A stretch of 64,000 nucleotides of DNA from Hyphomicrobium sp. (lineage in GTDB: Bacteria > Pseudomonadota > Alphaproteobacteria > Rhizobiales > Hyphomicrobiaceae). The DNA lies in the NCBI GenBank assembly GCA_030148725.1, contig JASBSU010000041.1:84928-148927 (forward strand). Reading direction: 5' to 3'. Each line of letters begins with the position of its first letter. Within the stretch, counting starts at the first letter, position 1. The position numbers were made by a program, and so were the translations under genes. This document shows, piece by piece, positions 8,848 to 17,100 of this stretch. Under the pieces are notes generated by a model. That model saw only the letters and a list, made by a program, of their open reading frames with translations. It did no database searches and had not been told where the DNA came from.

Positions 8848-10680
8848 TCAGGGCTGACTGGCAGCAGGCGTTGCGGTTGCTGCGTCGCTGCTGCGCCAAC
8901 GGACCACGAATTCGAGCGGCATCGCGATCGTCCAGCTGACGCCATCGGGATCGAAGCGGTAGTCGACCTTGGCACTCAATGCTTGGCCCACGACGCGTTC
9001 GATCACCACGTGCCCAAACCCTTTAACGGACGGCGGCGATACGCGTGGCCCGTTGTGCTCCTTCCAGTGAAGAACGAGGCGTTGCTGTCCTTCTGCGTCG
9101 GTTTCGAAGCTCCACTCGACGCGTAGGCGTCCGGCGGATGTGGACAGGGCGCCGTACTTAGCGGCGTTGGTCGCGAGTTCATGCAACGCGAGGCCGAGGT
9201 TCTGAGCTGCCGTGGCGTTCACAAACACCGGCAAACCCTTGCACTCGACTGCGTCCGCTGCATTGCCCGTGAAAGGCTGGAGAACGGCGCGCACCAGCTC
9301 TTCCAGCGAAGCGCCGGTCCAATCTTCGGCAACGAGCAGGTCGTGAGACGCCGAGAGACTCTGCAGGCGTTGGATGAGCTGCGACTGCAAGACCGCAACG
9401 TCCGTCGATTTGCGTGCGGTCTGGCGCACCATGGCGACGATGACGGCGAGCAGGTTCTTCGTGCGGTGCGATAGTTCACGCATCACCATCCGCAGGTGCT
9501 TTTCGACGCGCTTGCGCTCCGTGATGTCGCGGAATACCGCTGAGAAGCCGAAGATGCGTCCATCGGGGCGCCGCATGGGCGCGACGTTTATGTTCACGTC
9601 ATGCAGGCTGCCGTCCTTGCGACGGCGGACGGTATCGCGCAGCACGTGCTCGCCATGTCGCAGATGGCGATACTTCTCTTCGAATTCCTGTTCGGCGCCT
9701 TCGGGGAAGAGAAGCCGTTCGGATTTGCCGATCACCTCATCGGCGGTGTAGCCGAACATGCGCTCGGCGCCGGGATTCCATGACTGGATGATCCCGTCGC
9801 TGGACATGGAGATGATCGCGTCGGCAGACGTTGCGACGATGGTCGCCAGCTGAGCGTTCTTCTCAGCTTCCTCGAGGTGCTCGGTGATGTCGGTATTGGT
9901 GCCGAACCAACGGATGACCTTGCCGGTGTCGTCGCGAATGGGCATGGCTCGCGACAGGAACCAGCGATAGACGCCGTCACGGCCTTTGAGCGGGAAGGTA
10001 TCTTCCCACACTTCGCCGGTAGTCAGGCAGCGGTTGATTTTCTCCATCGTCCGGTCGACGTGCTCGGGGTGCTGGCGGAGTGGCCAGCCCCACTCTCGCG
10101 CTTCCTCAAACGGCAGACCCGTGAAGTCGAACCAGCGCTTGTTGTACCAGTAGATGTGTCCAGCAGCGTCGGCCATCCAGGCAAAAGCTGCGATGTTATC
10201 GGCGAGCGTGCGGAAGCGAGACTCGCTCTCTCGTTGGGCGCGCTCCGCGAATACCCATGGGGTCGTATCGACCACGATCGCAAGCACGCCGAGAACCTTG
10301 CCGCCGTCGCCGCGAATTGGGCTGTAGTCGAGGTTGGTCCAGACGTCCTCTGGGGTTCCTCGGCGGTTGAGGTTGAAGTGCTTGTCGCGAAAGGACAGAG
10401 CCTCCCCCGACATGCCCATTTCAAGAATGCGCTTGTTGAAATCGGCGGCTTCCGGCCAAGCCTCGATCACCGGCATTCCAAGGAGACCCGGATGACGCAA
10501 TCCGGCGAACGCCGCGTACCCGTCGTTATAGATCATGGTACCTTCGGGTCCCCACAGCAGGACCATCGGCACCGGCGACGCCGTCATGAGATCGACCGCA
10601 CACTTTAGGCACCCCGGCCAGCGGTCGATTGGGCCAACTGGCGTTTGGCTCCAGTCGAATTCCTCGATGCGTTTCTTCAT
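8848..10680 (-). CDS. PAS-domain HWE histidine kinase, candidate general stress response sensor
   Basis: From the ATG at 10680 the protein has 610 residues, with an N-terminal PAS/GAF-like sensor region, two clear PAS domains (about 150-270 and 277-392) and an HWE-type kinase core whose histidine (about H405) lies in ELSHRTKNLLAV. The ATP domain has LALHELATNAAKYGA. No membrane helix is apparent, so it is probably cytosolic. ATG 10704 and TTG 10734 are alternative starts, but an EcfG-type promoter at 10719-10743 places transcription start near 10711, favouring 10680. HWE kinases are the known donors to PhyR, which is encoded 0.5 kb away. Confidence 0.88.
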   Translation of the reverse strand: MKKRIEEFDWSQTPVGPIDRWPGCLKCAVDLMTASPVPMVLLWGPEGTMIYNDGYAAFAGLRHPGLLGMPVIEAWPEAADFNKRILEMGMSGEALSFRDKHFNLNRRGTPEDVWTNLDYSPIRGDGGKVLGVLAIVVDTTPWVFAERAQRESESRFRTLADNIAAFAWMADAAGHIYWYNKRWFDFTGLPFEEAREWGWPLRQHPEHVDRTMEKINRCLTTGEVWEDTFPLKGRDGVYRWFLSRAMPIRDDTGKVIRWFGTNTDITEHLEEAEKNAQLATIVATSADAIISMSSDGIIQSWNPGAERMFGYTADEVIGKSERLLFPEGAEQEFEEKYRHLRHGEHVLRDTVRRRKDGSLHDVNINVAPMRRPDGRIFGFSAVFRDITERKRVEKHLRMVMRELSHRTKNLLAVIVAMVRQTARKSTDVAVLQSQLIQRLQSLSASHDLLVAEDWTGASLEELVRAVLQPFTGNAADAVECKGLPVFVNATAAQNLGLALHELATNAAKYGALSTSAGRLRVEWSFETDAEGQQRLVLHWKEHNGPRVSPPSVKGFGHVVIERVVGQALSAKVDYRFDPDGVSWTIAMPLEFVVRWRSSDAATATPAASQP

Positions 10681-10718
10681 ACCTGCGGTGGAACTGAGCG
10701 CCATGGAGTGTTCCGGGA

Positions 10719-10743
10719 AACGAAGACCGAACAAAAGAGTTCC
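10719..10743 (-). promoter_or_regulatory. EcfG-type promoter for the HWE kinase gene
   Basis: On the minus strand GGAAC (10743-10739) is followed after 16 bp by CGTT (10722-10719). This is the GGAAC-N16/17-CGTT signature known for EcfG/sigma-T promoters. Transcription would begin near 10711. Confidence 0.75.
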
Positions 10744-10798
10744 ACGCGGCCCCGCAGAGTTGTGCTGAAGGTCGTGTGGTTTGCGCCAGAGATCGGGC

Positions 10799-10823
10799 GG
10801 AACTTAAGTACTCGCGGACGGTT
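10799..10823 (+). promoter_or_regulatory. EcfG-type promoter (near-consensus) for the DUF1328 gene
   Basis: GGAAC at 10799-10803 is followed after 16 bp by GGTT at 10820-10823, one base off CGTT. It lies about 40 bp upstream of the DUF1328 ATG and back-to-back with the kinase promoter on the other strand. Confidence 0.65.
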
Positions 10824-10865
10824 GTTCACTTGGGCGAAGCCGGCCTGAGCACTCCGAGGATCTCC

Positions 10866-11039
10866 ATGGGCAATCTAATCTACTGGGCGGTTATTTTTCT
10901 TATCATCGCTCTCGTCGCGGCATTTTTCGGTTTCGGCGGGGTGGCAGGCGTCGCCACAGAGGGCGCCCGTATACTCTTCTGGGTTGCGATCGTGCTGGTC
11001 GTCATATCTTTTATCGCCGGCATGATGCGCCGGGGGTAG
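10866..11039 (+). CDS. DUF1328 small membrane protein
   Basis: This 57-residue protein is two hydrophobic helices separated by a glycine-rich turn ([20 protein letters not shown]), the DUF1328/YtjA pattern. The ATG at 10866 has GAGGA about 6 bp upstream and excludes a spurious upstream extension. The function of the family is unknown; homologues are often stress-induced. The upstream EcfG-type promoter fits membership in the general stress regulon. Confidence 0.85.
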   Translation: MGNLIYWAVIFLIIALVAAFFGFGGVAGVATEGARILFWVAIVLVVISFIAGMMRRG

Positions 11040-11118
11040 GATGCTCCATATAATATTCATTCGTATCAATGACATAACTGGCTTTTGGCGCAATTATTCA
11101 AAAGGCTTGCGCCAAGCC

Positions 11119-11143
11119 GGAACTTTTCTCGTTATTGAGCGTT
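11119..11143 (+). promoter_or_regulatory. EcfG-type promoter for phyR
   Basis: GGAAC at 11119-11123, a 16-bp spacer, then CGTT at 11140-11143. It is an exact match to the EcfG signature 48 bp upstream of the phyR ATG, implying positive autoregulation of the stress cascade. Confidence 0.8.
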
Positions 11144-11190
11144 TGGCACCAACTGAGCATCATGTGTGGACGGCCTAAGAAGGGGAGACC

Positions 11191-12006
11191 ATGTCCATCT
11201 CGGAAATCATCGCGCCGCAACTTCCTTACCTTAGGAGGTTTGCGCGCGTTCTATCGGGCAGCCAGGACAGTGGCGACGCGTATGTGGTGGCGATGCTCGA
11301 GGCAATCGCTGCCGAACCTTCGATGTTCCCCATCGACTTGGAGCCGCGCGTTGCCACGTATCAGTCGTTCTTGGACGTCTGGAATTCGGTTCGTTTGAAC
11401 CATCAGAAAATCGATGCGCCAGTATCGGAGCGGCTTGCCGCCGCCGACCGAAAGCTGGAGGCGATCACGCCGCGGGCCCGTCAGGCCTTCCTGCTCATGG
11501 CAGTCGAAGAGTTTTCGACTTCCGACACCGCGAAGGTGCTGAAGACCGACGAAGCCGAAGTAAAGGCGCTCGTCGATCAGGCGGCATCTGAAATCGCTGA
11601 GCAGGTCGCAACCAACGTGCTGATCATAGAGGACGAGCCAATGATTGCGCTCGACCTTGCTGACCTCGTCACTGGCCTCGGCCATGAAGTGTCAGAGACG
11701 GCGCGCACGCACACGGAAGCGGTTGCCGCCTTCAGGAAGCATCGGCCTGGTCTGGTTCTCGCCGATATCCAGCTCGCGGACGGCAGTTCGGGACTGGAAG
11801 CCGTCAACGAGATCCTGCAGTCGTTCGACGTTCCGGTTATTTTCATCACGGCATATCCAGAGCGCCTGCTCACCGGAAGCCGCCCGGAGCCGACCTTCCT
11901 CGTCAACAAGCCTTTCCGCACCGAGACAGTCCAGGCCGTCATCAGCCAGGCACTGTTTTTCGACTACAAGGCGCGGCGGCAAGAGGCCAAGCTCGCTTCG
12001 GCCTGA
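11191..12006 (+). CDS. phyR: PhyR general stress response anti-anti-sigma regulator
   Basis: The 271 residues are an N-terminal sigma-factor-like domain (about 1-135; MSISEIIAPQLPYLRRFAR, then the sigma-4-like ITPRARQAFLLMAVEEFS) and a C-terminal receiver (about 142-262) with acidic residues E147-D148, phospho-acceptor D192 (LADIQL), T220 and K240. This layout is diagnostic of PhyR. When phosphorylated, the sigma-like domain binds NepR and releases EcfG. The start has GGGGAG 6 bp upstream. It lies convergent to the ecfG-nepR operon, with an EcfG-type promoter in front. Confidence 0.97.
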   Translation: MSISEIIAPQLPYLRRFARVLSGSQDSGDAYVVAMLEAIAAEPSMFPIDLEPRVATYQSFLDVWNSVRLNHQKIDAPVSERLAAADRKLEAITPRARQAFLLMAVEEFSTSDTAKVLKTDEAEVKALVDQAASEIAEQVATNVLIIEDEPMIALDLADLVTGLGHEVSETARTHTEAVAAFRKHRPGLVLADIQLADGSSGLEAVNEILQSFDVPVIFITAYPERLLTGSRPEPTFLVNKPFRTETVQAVISQALFFDYKARRQEAKLASA

Positions 12007-12029
12007 CGCGCACATATTTCTTCATGACA

Positions 12030-12061
12030 ATGGGCGGGTTCTCGAACCCGCCCATATTTTT
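12030..12061 (+). terminator. Intrinsic terminator of phyR
   Basis: A perfect inverted repeat, ATGGGCGGGTT / AACCCGCCCAT with a short loop, is followed by ATTTTT. It sits 24 bp after the phyR stop, between the convergent phyR and ecfG genes. Confidence 0.85.
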
Positions 12062-12161
12062 GCGTGTGCATTGGGCTCAAGTCGCGCACGCGTTGTCGCT
12101 CGTTGAAGCGATCCAACGCATCATTGGTGGCTGTGCAGAGTGGGCTTGATGGGAGGCTAGA

Positions 12162-12728
12162 TCAGACCCGCGCTGATCGACGGGGCGTCCGATCGGCGGC
12201 GGGTTGGCTCGCGTCGTCGGTCTGCTGCTGGGCAGGAGGCGCGGTCATCAGCTCATTGAGGCGCGTACGGGCACGGTTGACGCGGCTCTTCACCGTTCCC
12301 ACAGCACATCCGGAGATGGCTGCAGCGTCCTCGTAGGAGAAACCTTCAGCGCCCACGAGAATAAGGGCTTCGCGCTGGTCCGCGGGCAGCTTTGAAAGCG
12401 CGCGGTTGAGGTCCACCAGATCGAGGTGGCCCTGCTGCTCGGCCGGAACGGAAAGCTTGGCGGCGAGCTGACCCTCGCTGTCGGCCACTTCACGCTTCGT
12501 CTTGCGCAGCTCGGAGAAGTAAGCGTTGCGCAGGATGGTGAACAGCCAGGCTTTCAGGTTGGTGCCTTCCTCGAAGGAATCGAGGTGGTTCCAAGCCTTC
12601 ACGAGGGCTTCCTGGACGAGATCGTCGGCGTGGTCGCGATTGCCACACAGCGAGATCGCGAACGCGCGCATGTTGGGGATTGCGGCGATCAGATCGTCGT
12701 TGAGTCTGCCCTGCAAGCCATTGCTCAC
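12162..12728 (-). CDS. ecfG: ECF sigma factor EcfG (general stress response)
   Basis: The 188 residues comprise sigma region 2 (about 12-80, with NRDHADDLVQEALVKAW and LFTILRNAYFSE) and region 4 (about 105-160, LPADQREALILVGAEGFSYEDAA and GTVKSRVNRAR). It is the EcfG type, the sigma factor of the alphaproteobacterial general stress response that recognises GGAAC/CGTT promoters. Translation starts at GTG 12728, overlapping the nepR stop, with a strong AGGAGG 7 bp before it. A Gln/Pro/Arg-rich tail follows region 4. Held inactive by NepR in the family model. Confidence 0.96.
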   Translation of the reverse strand: MSNGLQGRLNDDLIAAIPNMRAFAISLCGNRDHADDLVQEALVKAWNHLDSFEEGTNLKAWLFTILRNAYFSELRKTKREVADSEGQLAAKLSVPAEQQGHLDLVDLNRALSKLPADQREALILVGAEGFSYEDAAAISGCAVGTVKSRVNRARTRLNELMTAPPAQQQTDDASQPAADRTPRRSARV

Positions 12729-13045
12729 GAGTTATCCTCCTCGCCACTGGGGCTCGGGGGCGTCGCGGCCTCCTGGCGCTGCAATTGCTTAATCAGGTCG
12801 TTGATGCGGTCGGGGACGGGCGTGCTCAGAAGCTCGCCGTAAGCAGCGCGCAGCTGCTTCCCGAGAATGTCCGGCAGAACAGTTTGTGATCCGCGCGGGC
12901 GCTGAGCGCTGCCGGTTGTCTGCTCGTCGGCATTGTCGCCGCTAGACTGCGTCACCTGCACACTGCCGCTGCCGTCAGCGGCAGCGCGCTTAGGCTCCTG
13001 TGAGCCGTATGGCGCGCTCACATAAGCCTTTTTCTCGTCCGACAT
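12725..13045 (-). CDS. nepR: NepR anti-sigma factor
   Basis: The protein has 106 residues. The first 55 are polar and low in complexity; the conserved NepR helical segment follows (LGKQLRAAYGELLSTPVPDR and INDLIKQLQRQ). NepR binds EcfG and blocks it until phospho-PhyR competes. The gene precedes and overlaps ecfG by a 4-base stop/start overlap, the standard nepR-ecfG operon. An exact EcfG-type promoter lies about 100 bp upstream, so the inhibitor and sigma factor are co-induced. Confidence 0.95.
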   Translation of the reverse strand: MSDEKKAYVSAPYGSQEPKRAAADGSGSVQVTQSSGDNADEQTTGSAQRPRGSQTVLPDILGKQLRAAYGELLSTPVPDRINDLIKQLQRQEAATPPSPSGEEDNS

Positions 13046-13142
13046 CAGCGGCCCTCCGCCTCCCCTTCGTAAGTACAGCGATTGTCCTTTGAGGACACCT
13101 TATGCGGCCGCGGACCATATCATCTGGTCCGGAAGCATCAAG

Positions 13143-13168
13143 AACGCGCGCCTACCGCACCGAGTTCC
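13143..13168 (-). promoter_or_regulatory. EcfG-type promoter for nepR-ecfG
   Basis: On the minus strand GGAAC (13168-13164), a 17-bp spacer and CGTT (13146-13143). It would start transcription near 13135 and give a leader of about 90 bases before nepR. Confidence 0.8.
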
Positions 13169-13225
13169 GCCGCTCCTCAGATTTTATTCCTGTTGCGGAG
13201 ATATCGCCTTGCCGCCCCAGCGGGT

Positions 13226-13250
13226 GGAACGCGACCTAGAGCATTACGTT
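13226..13250 (+). promoter_or_regulatory. EcfG-type promoter for the membrane HWE kinase gene
   Basis: GGAAC at 13226-13230, a 16-bp spacer and CGTT at 13247-13250. It is divergent from the nepR promoter 58 bp away and ends 50 bp before the kinase ATG at 13301. Confidence 0.8.
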
Positions 13251-13300
13251 ATGAGTTTCGTACGCCGGGTTTTTGGGAGGGCGTACATAACCAACAAGCG

Positions 13301-15367
13301 ATGCGAATGCTCGATAGGTTCCGCCCGGCTGGCTGGTCCATCCAGGCTCATTTTTTGCTCTACAGCTCGGCGCTGCTCATTCCGGCGTTGATTTTCAGTG
13401 GGTTAATGATCCTCAGGTCGGCGTCGCTGGAGCGTGCGGCGATGGAGAGCGACATTACCGAGGTCGCTCGCGAAGTTGCGACCGCGATCGACCGCGAGCT
13501 TGCGGCCGCCAAGACCACGCTCATCGCCCTCGGATCCTCGCCGGCGCTAACGGAGGGCGAGCTCGAGGCCTTTCATGACCAAGCTGTCGCGGCGCGAGAC
13601 ATCAACGGCATCGACTATCTACTCACGAGCCGGACGGGCAAGCAGCTGCTGACGACGCAAGCGCCGTGGGACGGCAAATCGGTTCAGGAAGCGGCCGCTC
13701 CGATCGACGCGAAACAAGTTCTTGAGGCAGCCGCTCCAGTTGTCTCGGACATTTTTGCAGCGCCTGCCGGTATGCGGTCTTTCACAATCTCTATCTCCGT
13801 GCGTCGTGGCTCGCGGGCGCTTTACGTGCTCAGCGCGCTGATGTCGTCGGCGCGGATCGAAGAGATACTCAAGCAGGCGCAGCTCGCCAAAGGATGGGCG
13901 GCCACGGTGGCTGACCATCGGGGAAAGATCGTCGCGCGCTCCGATGCTGTGGCGAGACGCAGTGGCGAGGCCATGCCCGACGAGGATGTCGTCGTGGACC
14001 GACTGACGGGGGCCGCGATATGGAGGACCGCAGGGAGCGACGAACAGCCTGTGCTGCGGTCAACTGCGCGCTCGCAGCAGTCGGGATGGGTCATCTCGAC
14101 GACTGTTTCCGAGGCGATTGCCAATCGGCCGATCGTGCGCTCGTGGGTCCTAGTCGCGATCCTGGCGGTCAGTTTTTCGCTGCTCTCCGCGCTGCTCGCA
14201 TTCCTCTTCGGGCGGCGGCTGTCGGAGCCGGTACGCTCGCTTGTTCAAGATGCCCGAGATCTCGGCCGCGGCGATCTCGTCGCACCTCGCAATTCGTCCA
14301 TCGTGGAGGTTCGCGAGGTGGGCGAAGCGCTCGTCAATGCCAGCGAGACGCGTCGCCAGATGGAACGCTCGCTGCGCGAAAGCGAAGACAGGCTGAAGCT
14401 GGCGCTTGCGTCGTCGGAAACCGGCGCGTGGGATTGGGATCTCACGTCGCGAACGCTGAAGTGGGATCAACGGATGCGCGAGTTGTGGGGCCTCGCGCCG
14501 GACGATCCGGTGTCCTACGAAGTCTTTCTCGCGGCTCTTGATCCGCATGATCGTGAGTTGACTGCGAAAGCCGTCGAACGGGCGCACGATCCGGAAATCC
14601 TCGCAGAGTATGACGTGCAATATCGCGTGAAGGGTGTGCGCGATGGCATCGAGCGGTGGATCGCTGCAACAGGGCGAACGCAGTTCCTCGACGGCGTGCC
14701 GATCCGCATGGCCGGCACGGCGCGCGACATCACTGACCGGAAGCGCTGGGAGGAACATATCCAGCTGCTGATGCGGGAGGTCACGCACCGGTCGAAGAAC
14801 CTTCTCGCGGTCATCCAGGCGATGGCGCGGCAAACGAAGCTCGCCAGCAGCGACGTCAACGATTTCGAACGGCGCTTCTCCGGGCGTCTGCAGTCGCTGG
14901 CCGCGGCGCATGACCTTCTGGTGCAGCGCGACTGGCGCGGTGCTTCGATGTCAGAGGTGATCAAGTCCCAGCTCGGGCATTACCTCGATCAACAGGCGGG
15001 CCAGATCGATATGAGCGGGCCAAACCTGACCGTAACGCCAGAGGCGGCGCAGAATATCGGCCTTGCCGTCCACGAGCTTTCGACCAACGCAGCGAAATAC
15101 GGTGCGCTGTCGGTGCCAGAGGGGCGGGTCGACGTCCGGTGGCAGAGGGAAGGGGAAGGCGCCGATGAAGGCCGCATCCACCTGACGTGGACCGAGCGCG
15201 GCGGCCCTTCGGTGTCGCAGCCGACGCGGCGGGGTTTTGGGCAGGTCGTCACGGAGCAGCTGACCGCGCGGGCCCTGCAGGCGAGCGCCAACCTCAGCTT
15301 CGAGCGCTCCGGCGTTTGCTGGAGGCTCGATATGCCAGCGAAGCTGGTTCTCGCGGAGCAGGCGTGA
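13301..15367 (+). CDS. Membrane-bound HWE histidine kinase of the general stress response (PhyK-like)
   Basis: From ATG 13301 the protein has 688 residues. Two membrane helices (about 19-38 and 280-303) flank a 240-residue periplasmic sensor region; HAMP (304-356), PAS (365-480) and an HWE kinase core follow, with H496 in EVTHRSKNLLAV and an ATP-binding segment with AVHELSTNAAKYGALS. An open frame extends to 13082, but an EcfG promoter at 13226-13250 lies inside that extension, so I prefer 13301. Its place beside nepR-ecfG and phyR makes it the likely PhyR kinase; the periplasmic signal is unknown. Confidence 0.9.
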   Translation: MRMLDRFRPAGWSIQAHFLLYSSALLIPALIFSGLMILRSASLERAAMESDITEVAREVATAIDRELAAAKTTLIALGSSPALTEGELEAFHDQAVAARDINGIDYLLTSRTGKQLLTTQAPWDGKSVQEAAAPIDAKQVLEAAAPVVSDIFAAPAGMRSFTISISVRRGSRALYVLSALMSSARIEEILKQAQLAKGWAATVADHRGKIVARSDAVARRSGEAMPDEDVVVDRLTGAAIWRTAGSDEQPVLRSTARSQQSGWVISTTVSEAIANRPIVRSWVLVAILAVSFSLLSALLAFLFGRRLSEPVRSLVQDARDLGRGDLVAPRNSSIVEVREVGEALVNASETRRQMERSLRESEDRLKLALASSETGAWDWDLTSRTLKWDQRMRELWGLAPDDPVSYEVFLAALDPHDRELTAKAVERAHDPEILAEYDVQYRVKGVRDGIERWIAATGRTQFLDGVPIRMAGTARDITDRKRWEEHIQLLMREVTHRSKNLLAVIQAMARQTKLASSDVNDFERRFSGRLQSLAAAHDLLVQRDWRGASMSEVIKSQLGHYLDQQAGQIDMSGPNLTVTPEAAQNIGLAVHELSTNAAKYGALSVPEGRVDVRWQREGEGADEGRIHLTWTERGGPSVSQPTRRGFGQVVTEQLTARALQASANLSFERSGVCWRLDMPAKLVLAEQA

Positions 15368-15405
15368 CGAATTGGCCGCGGAGCCGTGGCGCCGTCGCCC
15401 TGATG

Positions 15406-15431
15406 GGAACTTTGCGAGCTATCTCCGTGTT
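15406..15431 (+). promoter_or_regulatory. Weak EcfG-type promoter before the small gene at 15462
   Basis: GGAAC at 15406-15410, a 17-bp spacer and TGTT at 15428-15431, one base off CGTT. It is placed 30 bp upstream of a short gene. Less certain than the other sites. Confidence 0.45.
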
Positions 15432-15461
15432 TTGGTTGAAACTCGATCAAAATGGATACTC

Positions 15462-15719
15462 ATGGTGAGGCAACTTAAAAATCAAGAGCTTACAAAGCTC
15501 ATTGGTCGCCGCCTCAAAGAAACGTTTGAGGATAGCGACAGCGGCTTGCCGCGCGCATTTTCGGAAGGGCTCGACGCTATTCGGCGGGCCGAAAAGCAGC
15601 AAGCGGGTGGGTTGAGAGAGATTGTTCTCGACATCGGCAACGGTGATAATGGGGCGACTGTCGCAGACTCGCATGCAGAGGCTGCAGAGGTAAACGGCTC
15701 GCGCGACGCCGGCGGTTAA
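15462..15719 (+). CDS. Small hypothetical protein, possibly NepR-related
   Basis: The 85-residue protein has one helical block near the N-terminus (LTKLIGRRLKETFEDSDSG then LPRAFSEGLDAIRRAE) and a polar tail. The pattern L-x-x-x-IG-x-x-L, about a dozen residues, then P-R-x-F recalls the NepR core, but the similarity is weak and made by eye. It lies between the PhyR-type kinase gene and a Crp/Fnr gene 24 bp downstream, with a possible EcfG promoter. It could be a divergent second anti-sigma factor or an unrelated stress protein. Confidence 0.6.
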   Translation: MVRQLKNQELTKLIGRRLKETFEDSDSGLPRAFSEGLDAIRRAEKQQAGGLREIVLDIGNGDNGATVADSHAEAAEVNGSRDAGG

Positions 15720-15743
15720 AGTCCGCGGGCGGGGGAGGGACGT

Positions 15744-16505
15744 ATGGCGGAGAAGAAGGAGGTACTGGCGCGCCAAGTGCCGTGCCAGCTTTGTCCGCTG
15801 CGTAAGCTGGACATTTTCCGGCCGTTCACTCCCGAAGAACTCGACTTCGTATCGCAATTCAAGACCGGTGAAGTGAAGGTGAAAGCGGGCGATCCGCTTT
15901 TTCTGGAGGGCGCGAACTGCGCCCATCTCTATACGCTGCTTTCGGGGCTAGCGTTCCGCTACAAGCTTTTGCCCGATGGCCGGCGGCAGATCCTGAATTA
16001 CTGCACACCCGGAGACTTCCTGGGTCTGCAAGGTTCGGTCATGCAGGAGATGCAGCACTCCGTTGAGGCACTCTCCGACATGGTGCTTTGCGTGTTTCAA
16101 CGCGAAGGGCTTTGGCGGCTATTTGAGTCTCATGCCGGATTGTCGTTCGACGTCACCTGGCTGGCGGCCCGCTCCGAGCAGATCCTCGATCAGCAGTTGC
16201 TTTCTGTGGGCCGGCGCAGTGCGCTCGAGCGGTGTGCGCATTTGCTGCTGCATCTGCTTGATCGCCTTGCCGAGCTCGGCATGACATCGTCGCGCGCTAC
16301 CGTGAGTATTCCGATCACCCAGCAGCACATCGCCGACACCCTCGGCCTTTCGCTCGTGCATACCAACCGAACGCTCGGGCGGCTGATGCGAGAGGGAGCC
16401 ATACGCTGGCGCGAGAAAGAGTTTGAAATTCTGGACCGCAGCCGTCTGGCTGAGCTTGCCAGCGAGGAAGGCGCGCTGACAGGCGCGACGCGGCCGCTGC
16501 TCTAA
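15744..16505 (+). CDS. Crp/Fnr-family transcriptional regulator
   Basis: The 253 residues have an N-terminal cyclic-nucleotide-binding-like barrel (about 25-145; VKAGDPLFLEGA, CTPGDFLGLQGS) and a Crp winged helix (about 155-235) with recognition region ITQQHIADTLGLSLVHTNRTL. Cysteines at 14 and 17 (CQLCPLRK) resemble the FNR N-terminus, but the complete four-cysteine FNR cluster is not seen, so oxygen sensing is unproven. The start has GGGGGAGGG 6 bp upstream. The 3' end overlaps the convergent receiver gene by 4 bp. Confidence 0.9.
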   Translation: MAEKKEVLARQVPCQLCPLRKLDIFRPFTPEELDFVSQFKTGEVKVKAGDPLFLEGANCAHLYTLLSGLAFRYKLLPDGRRQILNYCTPGDFLGLQGSVMQEMQHSVEALSDMVLCVFQREGLWRLFESHAGLSFDVTWLAARSEQILDQQLLSVGRRSALERCAHLLLHLLDRLAELGMTSSRATVSIPITQQHIADTLGLSLVHTNRTLGRLMREGAIRWREKEFEILDRSRLAELASEEGALTGATRPLL

Positions 16506-17035
16506 GTGGCGGTGCGGCGATTGATGCAGACCGCGACGGCAGTTGCGAGAGCTTCGGCGCTGTAGGGCTTGTGCACTACCGGCACCCCCGCAAACCGTTC
16601 GGGAATGAGTTGAGTGTCGCCGTACCCCGTGGTGAACATGAAGGGGATGGCGCGTTCCATCAGAGCATCGGCGACGGGGTAGGATGTGGCTCCGGCAAGC
16701 GCGATGTCGAGTACGCCGAGGTCGGCCTGCGCGACGGCGAGCCACTGCAAAGCGGCCTCGGCAGTCGTGAAGGACACCACGCTCGCAGCGCCGAGCTCGA
16801 ACAATATGCTTTCGGTGTCCAGTGCGATGATGGTCTGGTCTTCGACGAGGAGGGCGCGCAAGCCTTTTGCCTGTGCGCCTGGTGCGCCGTCGCCCGGATC
16901 GCGCGGGTCGAACTGCGGTTCGTCGGAGTTCTCCGGGAGCAGCTTCTTAGGCCCGGGTTGGCGACGCAGAAGTAAGGGGGAATGGGGCAATTCGCATCGA
17001 GCCTCGCTCCGGCCGGGGGTGGCCGGTGGCTCCAT
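16502..17035 (-). CDS. Stand-alone receiver-domain response regulator
   Basis: The 177 residues begin with about 57 proline-rich, probably disordered residues, followed by one CheY-like receiver (about 58-172) with acidic E65-D66 (LLVEDQTII), phospho-acceptor D110 (GVLDIAL), T134-type threonine in MFTTGYG and the lysine of VHKPYS. There is no output domain. Single-domain receivers near phyR often modulate HWE kinases or act as phosphate sinks; that role is inferred. The gene is convergent with the Crp/Fnr gene. Confidence 0.85.
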   Translation of the reverse strand: MEPPATPGRSEARCELPHSPLLLRRQPGPKKLLPENSDEPQFDPRDPGDGAPGAQAKGLRALLVEDQTIIALDTESILFELGAASVVSFTTAEAALQWLAVAQADLGVLDIALAGATSYPVADALMERAIPFMFTTGYGDTQLIPERFAGVPVVHKPYSAEALATAVAVCINRRTAT

Positions 17036-17100
17036 CCATAGGGTTCGAACGGTTGGCGAGCGACATCATTTGATGTACTCGGCCATAGAAGCCCTATGAC

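Noticed and set aside
7749..8975. 408-codon minus-strand frame opposite the DUF983 and EamA genes
   Set aside because: Translation is an Arg/His/Gln-rich mixture without domain structure, and the sense strand carries clear membrane proteins.
13082..13300. Upstream extension of the membrane HWE kinase ORF
   Set aside because: An exact EcfG promoter lies inside it, its composition is not protein-like, and ATG 13301 directly precedes the first membrane helix.
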